Assembly (NCBI RefSeq): GCF_046630445.1
Contig: NC_092343.1
Span: forward strand, 135,649,501 to 135,713,500
DNA length: 64,000 bases
Reading direction: 5' to 3'
From: Rutidosis leptorrhynchoides
Lineage: Eukaryota; Streptophyta; Magnoliopsida; Asterales; Asteraceae
Shown here: piece by piece, positions 1 to 9,612 of the stretch
Numbering within the stretch: the stretch's first letter is position 1
Layout: each line of letters begins with the position of its first letter
Translations under genes and position numbers: made by a program
Notes under the pieces: model-generated
Seen by the model: only the letters and a program-made list of their open reading frames with translations
What the model was told of the DNA's origin: nothing
The model's database searches: none

Positions 1-160
1 AATCGAAATCATGGATCGTGAAGTTAAACGGCTCAAGCAGAGCAACATACCGATCGTTAAGGTTCGTTGGAATGCTCGAAGGGGTCTCGAGTTTACTTGG
101 GAACGAGAGGATCAAATGAAACAAAAGTATCCACACTTGTTTCCCGATGACGCAAAATAG
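1..160 (+). pseudogene. E1: C-terminal end of Ty3 polyprotein (partial)
   Basis: This is the last ~52 codons of a Ty3-type pol, entering the window from the left in frame 2 and ending at TAG 158-160. The reading contains [12 protein letters not shown], then VRWNARRGLEFTWERE and ends PHLFPDDAK, which is the usual tail of integrase in plant Ty3 elements (the positions after the chromodomain-like segment). The same peptide, with small changes, is found on the opposite strand at 3143-3250 in E2, so E1 and E2 belong to the same or closely related families. The tail has no stop within the visible part; whether the rest of pol is intact cannot be judged. Confidence 0.85.
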
Positions 161-207
161 GTACAATTTTAAAATTTCGGGACGAAATTTATTTAACGGG
201 TAGGTAC
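161..207 (+). promoter_or_regulatory. E1 polypurine-tract region
   Basis: The stretch between the pol stop and the 3' LTR holds TTCGGGACGAAATTT and TTTAACGGGTAGGTAC directly before the LTR start TGTAATGACCC. Position fits the plus-strand primer site of an LTR retrotransposon, though the tract is not purely purine. A 16-nt piece of it recurs in the leader of E2 at 7763-7778. Confidence 0.45.
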
Positions 208-3135
208 TGTAATGACCCGCACTTTTTCGATCATTCTATATTTATAAGATTAATATTTACATAAATTAAACCTTATCAACATGACAAGCAATCCAAATTG
301 TTGAGACTTATGTCTTCGAAAAGAGTTTTACACAACGTTTGACCGTCCAATTTGACCGATGATATCACGAACTATACAATATATGATAATTATACGTTTG
401 TGTATATATATGTATATATACATATTTAACATGACCTAAGAATGTTTTAATATCTCATTTTGTATTAATAACAATAAGTTATAAGTATATTTTGAAACTA
501 CTAACTTAAGTTTTCAAAACGATAACCATACGTAACGTTATTTGACTTAAATACTTATGACCTATAATGTTTATACATATATCGTATAAGTAATGTATTT
601 AATCACTTTTAAAGACTTAAATACATAAAACAATATAAGTATATTTACAAAAGATAGCTATATTTGAATCCTCGTTCCGTTTTCTCAAAGATTTCTATAC
701 GTATACCTAGGGTATATGTACCCGTATCATACGCAGCTTCTAGATGTATTTACTATTGGTATATACCAATAAAAATCTGCTCCTTAGCAGCCTTAAATGA
801 TTAAGAAACATGTGGAACCAACCATTTGTCAAGTAGCATGAATTATTTAGCAAGAAAACAAAGTTAGGTATCTTTTTTTTCCTTTATAACCTAAAAACGT
901 TTTTATGCATGCACACCATTTCTTCACCCCATTTTCTCATACTTACACTCCCATTTCTCTCTCAAAATACTCTTAACCTCATACTTGATCATCTCCAAGC
1001 ATTTTCCCCATCATTTAGCTTCAAAAACAACACTTAAACCTCATAAGAAAACCTTACAAAAACACTTCAAGAAATCCTTCCAAGAACACCAACTTACTTC
1101 CAATCTTTCATCCACTTCCATCACCCTTTTTGTTCTAGGTTCTTACTCCTCTTTTACAACAACCTTGTCCAAGTAACTTGAGGTAGAATCTATGTTCATA
1201 ACCTTATTCGATTCATATATATATAGCTATCTTATTTTGTGGTATAAAATTTTAACAACAAGAACATAGTTTGAATGTTTTCAAACTTGTTTGCAAACTA
1301 AATAGATCCTTCTAACTTAACTTTTAAAATACTCCAAGACCTGTAATATAACTTAAATATATGCTAATTTAACAAGGTATAACTTGGTTTTTCAAAGATT
1401 ATCTTAAAAACTGTTTTTACGACGTCGGAGTGCCACCGGGGGCTGTTTTGGGTTGGATAATTAAAAACCATCTTAAACTTTGAATTGGAGGTTTATTTTC
1501 TGGAAAAATGATTTTTACTATGAATATGATAACACATAAAAATTTCATGATTTAACTCAAAGTATAAGTATTTTTAGAAAAATAATCATTTAAGGTTGTT
1601 TACATGATGGAAAATGATTAACTTCATAAGTTTCACTAAAGTTTGACCTATGCCGTGTGATTTTGAATACAAACTAAGGTATTTAGTTCATAGTCTTAAA
1701 GAGGGACTCGATCCAAGAAGATGGCAAGTTGAATCAACGAAAACGGAGTTGTAACGAAGAAACTATGACCGAAACAAAATCGGATATCCAAGACTAGTTT
1801 AGCCACGAAAATAATTGGAAAAAATTAAATAAATCACATCTTTTTAAGTTAACATGATATTTTATAAATATGTACTTATAATTCAATTTTATATGGTTCA
1901 GGATCACCCGTAAACAACACGAGAAGATTAATCATAAGATCCCATGATTGTACTCAACACGTCATTTGACAACACCGGTACTTTATGTACGCAACACGTC
2001 ATTTGACAACACCGGTACCGTGGGTCAAGATTAATCTCGACCAATACATATACGATGGGGTTTTATTTATTTCGTTGGGGGTTTTATTTATTTCATTGCG
2101 GGTATATTAAACATCTAAAAATGAACCATTAAAATTGAATTACTAACAACGAACTGCTAACTACGGACTAAGGAATTATTCAAAGTATTAAAAGTATAAC
2201 AAGTATATATATGTGACGTTTGTTTAAAAAGAAAAGGTATTGATATATTATATATGGATAGGTTCGTGATATCAACCGGAGACCAAGTCAAATTATATAT
2301 ATATCTTCAAGACGAAAGTGAGTATATAGTCCCACTTTTAAACTCTAAATATTTCGGGATGAGAATACATGTATTTTATGTTTTACGTTATGGACACAAG
2401 TAACTGAAAAATATATTCTACGTTGAGTTGTACCACTAGCATACTTCCCTGTAGCTTGGTAACTAATATTTACAGCGGTATTGTAAACGCGAATCCTGTT
2501 GATAGATCTATCGGGCCTGACAACCCCAACCGGACTGGACGACCAGTATTCAACGGTTGCACAGTACTTCGTTTCGTGACTACACTTGGTACGGTGTAGT
2601 AAGATTTCATAATAAAGGGAATATGCGACGTGATTAAATGTTAAGTATGGTTACCAAGTGCTCAACCACTTAGAATATTTTTATTAAACTGTTTATATAC
2701 GAAATCTTGTGGTCTATATATATATATTGCTGCCGACATTAAACCTATATCTCACCAACTTTATGTTGACCTTTTAAAACATGTCTATTCTCAGGTGATT
2801 ACTAAAGCTTCCGCTGCATTATGTTGAATTTGAGCAGGATCTTGCGTACGCATATTTGTGTCAAAAATAAAACTGCATACCCAAGGATTTGTGTTGTAAA
2901 ATATGCTCGAAATCGTGTTGTTATCATTATATGTAAAGTTTGTAAGTCGAAGATTATCGCTAAACGATAATCATCTTTTTATTGTCTAAAGCTTGTAACA
3001 AAAATAATGGTTATGGTTTGTAATGTATAATATATGCAGTTTCTCTTTTAAAAATGTCGCATATAGAGGTCAATACCTCGCAATGAAATCATACGTTATC
3101 TAACACGTTCTTATGGTTAAGGACGGGTTATGACA
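208..3135 (+). repeat. E1 3' LTR (2,928 bp)
   Basis: Starts TGTAATGACCCGC and ends GGACGGGTTATGACA, so it has TG...CA ends. Its start and its end block (CGCATATAGAGGTCAATACC and following, near 3057) match the E2 5' LTR (9613-12827, other strand) and E13 (62950 on), so this is one family. The LTR is AT-rich and has no convincing gene; a 63-codon open frame at 985-1176 is not supported. A TTCCGCTG block at 2808-2816 and TATTCTCAGGTGAT at 2786-2799 recur in other LTR families in the window. Confidence 0.85.
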
Positions 3136-3142
3136 GAGCATT

Positions 3143-4436
3143 TCATCGAACCTTAACAATTGGTATCTTGTTTTGCTTAAGTCTTTTAACCTCACGATCC
3201 ATTATTTCGACGGGTTCTTCGATGAATTGAAGTTTTTCCTTGATTTGGATTTCATCTAATGGAATAGTGAGATCTTCTTTAGCAAAACATTTCTTCAAAT
3301 TCGAGACGTGGAAAGTGTTATGTACAGCCGCGAGTTGTTGAGGTAACTCAAGTCGGTAAGCTACTGGTCCGACACGATCAATAAGCTTGAATGGTCCAAT
3401 ATACCTTGGATTTATTTTCTCTCGTTTACCAAATTGAACAACGCCTTTCCAAGGTGCAACCTTAAGCATGACCATCTCTCCAATTTCAAATTCTATATCT
3501 TTTCTTTTAATGTCGGCGTAGCTCTTTTGTCGACTTTGGGCGGTTTTCAACCGTTGTTGAATTTGGATGATCTTCTCGGTAGTTTCTTGTATTATTTTCG
3601 GACCCGTAATCTGTCTATCCCCTACTTCACTCCAACAAATTGGAGACCTGCACTTTTTTACCATAAAGTGCTTCAAACGGCGCCATCTCAATGCTTGAAT
3701 GGTAGCTATTGTTGTAGGAAAATTCTGCTAACGGTAGATGTCGATCCCAACTGTTTCCGAAATCAATAACACATGCTCGTAGCATGTCTTCAAGCGTTTG
3801 TATCGTCCTTTCACTCTGCCCATCAGTTTGTGGATGATAGGCAGTACTCATGTCTAGACGAGTTCCTAATGCTTGCTGTAATGTCTGCCAGAATCTTGAA
3901 ATAAATCTGCCATCCCTATAAGAGATAACAGAGATTGGTATTCCATGTCTGGAGACGACTTCCTTCAAATACAGTCATGCTAACTTCTACATCTTGTCAT
4001 CTTCTCTTATTGACAGGAAGTGTGCTGATTTGGTGAGATGATCAACTATTACCCAAATAGTATCAAAACCACCTGCAGTCCTTGGCAATTTAGTGATGAA
4101 ATCCATGGTAATGTTTTCCCATTTCCATTCCGGGATTTCGGGTTGTTGAAGTAGACCTGATGGTTTCTGATGCTCAGCTTTAACCTTAGAACACGTCAAA
4201 CATTCTCCTACGTATTTAGCAACATCGGCTTTCATACCCGGCCACCAAAAATGTTTCTTGAGATCCTTGTACATCTTCCCCGTTCCAGGATGTATTGAGT
4301 ATCTGGTTTTATGAGCTTCTCTAAGTACCATTTCTCTCATATCTCCAAATTTTGGTACCCAAATCCTTTCAGCCCTATACCGGGTTCCGTCTTCCCGAAA
4401 TATTAAGATGCTTCTCCGATCCTTTGGGTATTTCAT
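3143..4436 (-). pseudogene. E2 integrase (broken)
   Basis: Three overlapping frames together cover a Ty3 integrase. At 4436-3987 is the HHCC zinc domain (H...H then CLTCSKV) followed by the first catalytic aspartate in TMDFITKLPRT. At 3968-3627 the core continues, but the block that is normally SDRDxRF reads SYRDGRF: the second catalytic Asp codon is TAT (3918-3920). The glutamate block [14 protein letters not shown] is present. At 3691-3143 is the C-terminal GPF-type region ([20 protein letters not shown]) and the tail [10 protein letters not shown]. The tail has a TGA where E1 has TGG, then is cut by E1. Frameshifts lie near 3980 and 3650. The gene catalyses integration in live relatives; this copy cannot. 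Confidence 0.85.
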
Positions 4437-5204
4437 CCTTTAAATTTCCCTCTTTTAAAACTCCTTGTTGCGCCTCCTTTATTTGAGTAGTAAGGTTATT
4501 GTGAATCATTATATTCATAGATTTTACTCGAATGGGTTCTGTGTCCTTCCTGCTCAAGGCGTCAGCTACCACATTTTCCTTCCCTGGGTGGTAACGAATC
4601 TCAAAGTCGTAATCATTCAACAGTTCAATCCACCTACGCTGCCTCATGTTCAGTTGTTTCTGATTAAATATGTGTTGAAGACTTTTGTGGTCGGTATATA
4701 TATAATACTTTTAACCCCATATAAGTAGTGCCTCCAAGTCTTTAATGCAAAAACAACCGTGCCTAATTCCAAATCATGCGTCGTATAATTTTGCTCGTGA
4801 ATCTTCAATTGTTTAGACGCATAAGCAATTACCTTCGTTCGTTGCATTAATACACAACTGAGACCTTGCTTTGAGGCATAACAATATATCACAAAATCAT
4901 CATTCCCTTCAGGTAATGACAATATAGGTGCCGTAGTTAACTTTTTCTTCAATAACTGAAACGCCTTCTCTTGTTCATCCTTCCATTCAAATTTCTTCCC
5001 TTTATGCGTTAATGCAGTCAAGGGTTTTGCTATTTTGGAGAAATCTTGGATGAATCTTCTGTAGTAACCAGCCAATCCTAAAAATTGACGTATATGCTTC
5101 GGAGTTTTTGGGGTTTCCCACTTTTCAACGGTTTCGATCTTTGCCGGGTCCACTTGGGTACCTTCTTTGTTCACTATATGACCGAGGAATTGAACTTCTT
5201 CCAA
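4375..5204 (-). pseudogene. E2 RNase H and connection domain (broken)
   Basis: Frame 5204-4650 begins VQFLGHIV and runs through [16 protein letters not shown] to the RNase H start, where the usual CDASKQGLGCVLMQ reads [14 protein letters not shown]: the first catalytic Asp codon is TAT (4877-4879). It retains THDLELG and YLYG, then shifts frame at the TDHKSL block (it reads [10 protein letters not shown]) and stops at 4650. A second frame, 4647-4375, restores [21 protein letters not shown] and VADALSR, the RNase H-integrase linker. In Ty3 elements this domain removes the RNA strand after first-strand synthesis; two independent lesions show it is inactive here. Confidence 0.85.
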
Positions 5205-6231
5205 CCAATACTTCTAGCACTTTTCTCAAATGTTCTTCGTGCTCTTGATCATTCTTTGAGTAAATAAGTATGTCATTGATGAAAACAATGACAAACTTGT
5301 CAAGATATGGCCCACACACTTGGTTCATAAGGTCCATGAACACAGCTGGTGCGTTAGTCAATCCAAACGGCATAACCATAAACTCGTAATGACCATAACG
5401 CGTCCTAAAAGAAGTTTTTGGAATATCATCCTCCTTTACTCGCATTTGATGATATCCATAACGTAAATCGATCTTCGAATAAACCGACGAGCCTTGTAGT
5501 TGATCAAATAAGTCGTCAATTCTCGGCAGTGGATAACATTTTTTGATGGTAAGTTTGTTCAACTCTCTGTAGTCAATACACAACCTAAATGTACCATCCT
5601 TCTTCTTGACAAACAAAACAGGAGCTCCCCATGGTGACGTGCTTGATCGAATGAAACCACGTTCTAATAGTTCTTGTAGTTGGCTTTGCAGTTCTTTCAT
5701 CTCGCTGGGTGCGAGTCTGTAAGGAGCACGAGCTATTGGTGCAGCTCCTGGTACAAGATCTATTTGAAATTCAATAGATCGATGTGGAGGTAGTCCCGGT
5801 AATTCTTTCGGAAATACATCGGGAAATTCGTTTGCGACAAAAACATCATTGATGCTCTTTTCTTCAGTTTGTACTTTCTCGAAATGTGCTAGAATAGCAT
5901 AGCAACCTTTTCTTATTAGTTTTTGTGCCTTCAAATTACTAATAAGATGTAGCTTCGTGTTGCCCTTTTCTCCGTACACCATTAAGGGTTCTCCTTCTTC
6001 TCGTACAATGCGAATTGAATTTTCGTAACATACAATTTCTGCTTTCATCTTCTTCAGCCAGTCCATGCCAACTATTACATCAAAACTCCCTAACTCTACT
6101 GGTATCAAATCAATCTTAAATATTTCGCTACCCAGTTTAATTTCTTGATTCCGGCATATATTATCTGCTGAAATTAATTTACCGTTTGCTAATTCGAGTA
6201 AAACTTTATTTCTAACAGCGTCAATGAACAA
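5125..6231 (-). pseudogene. E2 protease C-terminal part and reverse transcriptase (inactive)
   Basis: The frame starts in the protease-RT linker ([28 protein letters not shown]) and covers the RT fingers and palm: [63 protein letters not shown] and [11 protein letters not shown]. The catalytic block, normally FIDDILIYS, reads FINDILIYS; the second-to-last Asp pair has become Asn-Asp through codon AAT at 5275-5277. Loss of either palm aspartate is expected to abolish polymerase activity. The frame is offset from gag-protease (overlap 6189-6231) and from RNase H, which are frameshifts because this family normally has one long polyprotein. Confidence 0.88.
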
Positions 6232-6712
6232 CTTAATTTAGCACAAAAATCTCTACTCATATAGCTTCTATCCGCACCCGAATCAAATAAAATGTAAGCA
6301 GATTTATTGTCAATAAGAAATGTACCCGTAACAAGCTCCAGGTCTTCCTGTGCCTCTGCCGCATTAATATTGAAAACTCTTCCGCAGCCTTGTCCATTCG
6401 TGTTCTCCTGGTTCGGGCAATTTCTAATAATGTGGCCCGGTTTTTCACATTTATAACAAACTACATTGGCATAACTTGCTCCGACACTACTTGCTCCGCC
6501 ATTACTCGTTCTAACACCATTTGTTCCTTTCGTTCTGTTAACCCCTGGTCCGTAGACCTCACACTTCATCGCGCTATGATCATTTCTTTTACACTTGTTG
6601 CAAAATTTGGTGCAGAACTTCGAGTGATACTTTTCACACCTTTGGCATAGCTGCTTCTGATTGTTGTTGTTTTTGTAGTTGTTATTGTTGTTGGGATGAT
6701 TGTTGTAGTTGC

Positions 6713-6791
<79 letters not shown>

Positions 6792-7625
6792 GGGCCGTTT
6801 GTTGTAGTTGCGATTGATGTTGCGATTGTTGGGATAATTGTTGCGATTATTGTTGTAATTGCTGTTGTTGTTGTATTGGTGATTCTTATCACCGTTTTCC
6901 TCCCACTTTCTTTTGACTTGCTTCACATTGGCCTCTTCAGCCGTCTGTTCTTTAATTCTTTTCTCAATCTGGTTCACTAGTTTGTGAGCCATTCTACATG
7001 CCTGTTGTATGGAGGCGGGCTCGTGTGAACTTATATCTTCTTGGATTCTTTCCGGTAATCCTTTCACAAACGCGTCGATCTTCTCTTCCTCATCTTCGAA
7101 CGCTCCCGGACACAATAGGCACAATTCTGTGAATCGTCTTTCGTACGTGGTAATATCAAATCCTTGGGTTCGTAACCCTCTAAGTTCTGTCTTGAGCTTA
7201 TTGACCTCGGTTCTGGGACGGTACTTCTCGTTCATCAAGTGTTTGAATGCTGACCACGGTAGTGCGTAAGCATCATCTTGTCCCACTTGCTCTAGATAGG
7301 TTTTCCACCATGTTAACGTAGTGCCTGTGAAGGTATGGGTAGCGTACTTCACTTTGTCCTCTTCAGTACATTTACTTATGGCAAACACCGATTCGACCTT
7401 CTCGGTCCACCGTTTCAATCCGATCGGTCCCTCGGTTCCATCAAATTCCAAAGGTTTGCAGGCAGTGAATTCTTTGTAGGTGCATCCTACACGATTTCCT
7501 GTACTGCTAGATCCAAGGTTATTGTTGGTATGTAGCGCAGCCTGTACTGCGGCTATGTTTAAAGCTAGAAAAGTACGGAATTCCTCTTCATTCATATTCA
7601 CGGTGTGTCGAGTAGTCGGTGCCAT
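6189..7625 (-). CDS. E2 Gag-protease (capsid, zinc knuckle, Asn-rich tract)
   Basis: A 478-residue frame from the Met in [11 protein letters not shown]; an earlier in-frame Met (7661) is less likely because other family members are expected to start at MAPxTR-type sequence. Order: retrotransposon gag domain ([40 protein letters not shown]), a basic linker, an Asn-rich tract encoded by a (TTG)n/(CAA)n-type microsatellite, a Cys/His cluster ([12 protein letters not shown]), a CCHC knuckle [14 protein letters not shown], and the protease active site [12 protein letters not shown]. It then runs out of frame and stops at 6189. Gag packages element RNA; the protease cleaves the polyprotein. The capsid and active site look intact, but the frame no longer enters RT. 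Confidence 0.88.
6711..6793 (-). repeat. (TTG)n microsatellite encoding poly-Asn in E2 Gag
   Basis: An almost uninterrupted run of TTG on the plus strand reads as AAC/AAT-type Asn codons on the gag strand, giving about 27 consecutive Asn inside a longer Asn-rich region (6660-6880). It lies between the capsid and the zinc knuckle, a tolerant linker position, and is expected to vary in length between copies. Confidence 0.9.
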
Positions 7626-7966
7626 TTCCTTCAAAATAGTCAAATGGAACAAGTTAATCATACAGAATATTAAGAGTAGTTAATAGTATTTCGTAGCATA
7701 ATATGAACTCATTTATAAAAGTTTTTTCTTCATATTAACGTTTTATAAGTTTAAATTCGGGTAGTACCTACCCGTTAAGTTCATACTTAGTAGCTAATAT
7801 ACAATTCAACTACTACAATTCTATATGAAAAACTGATTATAATAATATTTCGCGTTAAAACTTTTATACAATATTTTACAAACTTACAATACCGCTTATT
7901 TTACATATAGCATGAAATATAGCACACAATAAATTTGATACAAGATAGTTGTGAAGATAATTCTAG
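7626..7966 (-). other. E2 spacer between F-box ORF and gag
   Basis: No coding frame is recognisable. On the minus strand it contains GGGTAGGTACTACCC (a 6-bp stem with a 3-nt loop) and, overlapping it, the 16-mer TTAACGGGTAGGTACT (7763-7778), which is identical to the sequence at the E1 PPT/LTR junction (193-208). Confidence 0.5.
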
Positions 7967-8650
7967 CTAGTACACAAGTTGTTCAGCAAAGGCAATAAAG
8001 ACACGTAATTCATACGTCCAGAAACAAGTCATGCATTCTGGTTTTACTAGGACTACTTCCCATCCTTGATCTTGTGGAACATAACCGTTATGGCCGTTGA
8101 TAAGACAGCGTGTTGTAACGTCATCAAAGGGACGAGGGTTACGTAATGTCCAACAGTCCCGTAACAATCTAAAAACCTCATTTCTTACCCCAATTACCGA
8201 CTCCGTCACTTGTGGGAATGTTTTATTTAATAGTTGTAGCCCGATGTTCTTCTTCTCACTTTGGTGAGAAGCGAACATTACTAACCCGTAAGCATAACAT
8301 GCTTCTTTATGTTGCATGTTAGCCGCTTTTTCTAAATCATGAAGTCCTATCTTCGGATACATTGAGTCAAAATAATTTCTTAACATGTTGCGTAAAATAG
8401 CACTTGGGTTCCCCGCAATATATGCGTCAAAGTAAATACATCGTAACTTATGGGTTACCCAATGTGATATCCCCCATCTTTCAAACGAAAGTCTCTTATA
8501 AACCAAGACATTCTTGGAACGTTCTTCGAATGTCTTACAAACTGATTTCGACGTAAATAGTTGTGCCGACGAATTCTGACCGACTCTAGACAAGATTTCA
8601 TCAATCATGTCTCCGGGTAGGTCTCTTAAAATATTGGGTTGTCTATCCAT
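7967..8650 (-). CDS. F-box protein carried inside Ty3 element E2 (At2g35280/At1g67623-like)
   Basis: A 227-residue open frame. Residues ~8-50 form an F-box: ILRDLPGDMIDEILSRVG, then SVCKTFEERSK. Residues ~105-150 look like a Sel1-type repeat segment (AANMQHKEACYAYGLVMFA followed by GLQLLNKTFP). The C-terminus ends in a Cys-rich CMTCFWTYEL block. This layout resembles the small plant family of putative F-box proteins around At2g35280/At1g67623, from memory of the family and not from a search. F-box proteins join a substrate to the SKP1-cullin1 ubiquitin ligase. The gene lies between the element's primer-binding site and gag, same strand, 341 bp upstream of gag, and is open throughout although pol is dead. 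It is probably a captured host gene that became part of the element. Whether it is expressed is unknown. Confidence 0.7.
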   Translation of the reverse strand: MDRQPNILRDLPGDMIDEILSRVGQNSSAQLFTSKSVCKTFEERSKNVLVYKRLSFERWGISHWVTHKLRCIYFDAYIAGNPSAILRNMLRNYFDSMYPKIGLHDLEKAANMQHKEACYAYGLVMFASHQSEKKNIGLQLLNKTFPQVTESVIGVRNEVFRLLRDCWTLRNPRPFDDVTTRCLINGHNGYVPQDQGWEVVLVKPECMTCFWTYELRVFIAFAEQLVY

Positions 8651-8788
8651 TTTGTGTTTTTATACTGTAAAATAGATAAGAGTTAGATTCATAAAAAAAA
8701 ATACTTATTAATACAAGCAATTTTTACATATATCCTAAAGCATAAGCACACTATATTACATATATTACACCACACGAATTCAACTATC

Positions 8789-9403
8789 TTATTCCGACTC
8801 GTTTGTTTCTTCTTCTTCGGTTTTGGTTCGTTTTGCCAAGTTTCTAGGGATATATGATGTTCCCCTAATACGAGCTGTCGTTTTCCACAACGGTTTAGAA
8901 AAACCTGGTGGTTTAGAGGTTCCCGGGTCATTGTTACAACTTAAGGACTTCGGGGGTTGACGATACATATAAAGTTCATCGGGGTTGAAATTAGATTTCT
9001 CTATTTTTATGCCCTTTCCCTTATTGTTTTATTTTGCCTTTTTAAATTCAATTGGGGTAATTTCTATAACATCATCGGAATTCTCGTCGGAATCCGATTC
9101 ATCGGAGAATTGATAATCCTCCCAATATTTTGCTTCCTTAGCGGAAACACCATTGACCATAATTAACCTTGGTCGGTTGATTGAGGATTTTCTTTTACTT
9201 AACCGTTTTATTATTTCCCCCACCGGTTCTATTTCTTCTTCCGGTTCCTCCTCCTCCGGTTCCTCCTCTTCCGGTTCTGATTCTTCTTCCGGTTCTGATT
9301 CTTCTTCCGGTTCCTCTTTGGGAACTTGTGAATCAATCCAATATATATTTGACTCTTCGTTATTATTAGGTGAGTCAATAGGAATTGTTCTAGAGGTAGA
9401 CAT
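8789..9403 (-). pseudogene. E2 acidic leader ORF with one in-frame stop
   Basis: The frame starts MSTSRTIPIDSPNNNEESNIY and runs into a Glu/Pro repeat tract (units of EEESEP and EEEEP, residues ~35-63), then KRLSKRKSSINRPRL, and an acidic Ser/Asp stretch (DESDSDENSDD). A TAA at 9029-9031 interrupts it, but the same frame stays open for 79 more codons (DELYMYRQPPKSL, KPLWKTTARIRGTSYIP, ending EEEETNESE) to TAA 8789-8791. The original protein was therefore about 204 residues. No known enzyme fold is recognised; it looks like an acidic, largely disordered protein. It is the first ORF after the primer-binding site and precedes the F-box ORF by 138 bp. E3 has a different Ser-rich ORF at the same place. 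Confidence 0.6.
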
Positions 9404-9512
9404 CTATTATACAATATTAAACATGTTAAGAGATTAATATATCACATAATATATACATGTTAATAATATATAGTTTCCAACAAAAATGTTAAGCAATCAT
9501 TTTTAAAGAAAA

Positions 9513-9548
9513 CACGGTCGAAGTCCAGACTCACTAATGCATCCTAAC
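9513..9548 (-). promoter_or_regulatory. Conserved 36-nt leader block of E2
   Basis: This block, 51 bp inside the primer-binding site, is identical over 36 nt to 13289-13324 in the leader of E3, although the two LTRs belong to different families. It includes the palindrome ATGCAT. A packaging or dimerisation signal is a possible role; this is inference. Confidence 0.5.
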
Positions 9549-9598
9549 AAACTCGATAAGACACACTAATGCAAATTATCTGGTTCTCTAAGACCAAC

Positions 9599-9610
9599 GC
9601 TCGGATACCA
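9599..9610 (-). promoter_or_regulatory. E2 primer-binding site (tRNA-Met)
   Basis: On the minus strand it reads TGGTATCCGAGC, two bases after the LTR end; the 3' end of initiator tRNA-Met would call for TGGTATCAGAGC, so one base differs. Confidence 0.85.
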
Positions 9611-9612
9611 AC

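Larger units (their letters stand above)
1..3135 (+). mobile_element. E1: Ty3 LTR retrotransposon, 3' end
   Basis: Visible parts are the pol tail (1-160), a purine-rich tract region (161-207) and the complete 3' LTR (208-3135). Immediately right of the LTR, sequence resumes on the opposite strand inside the pol of E2, cut in the integrase tail just after codons equivalent to E1 residues VKVRW. E1 therefore inserted into E2. The 5-bp flank on the right is GAGCA (3136-3140); its partner would be left of the window. E1 is the youngest layer of the left nest. Confidence 0.85.

Noticed and set aside
985-1176. 63-codon open frame in the E1 LTR
   Set aside because: Low-complexity, Thr/Ser/Lys-rich, no domain, and inside an LTR.
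6696-6980. Long poly-Val open frame on the plus strand
   Set aside because: It is the antisense reading of the TTG microsatellite in E2 gag; the same holds for the poly-Thr frame at 6566-6892.
3143-7661. Endogenous pararetrovirus (caulimovirus-like) as the source of RT in E2
   Set aside because: LTR, tRNA primer site, integrase and protease-RT-RNaseH-integrase order mark a Ty3 retrotransposon; no movement protein.
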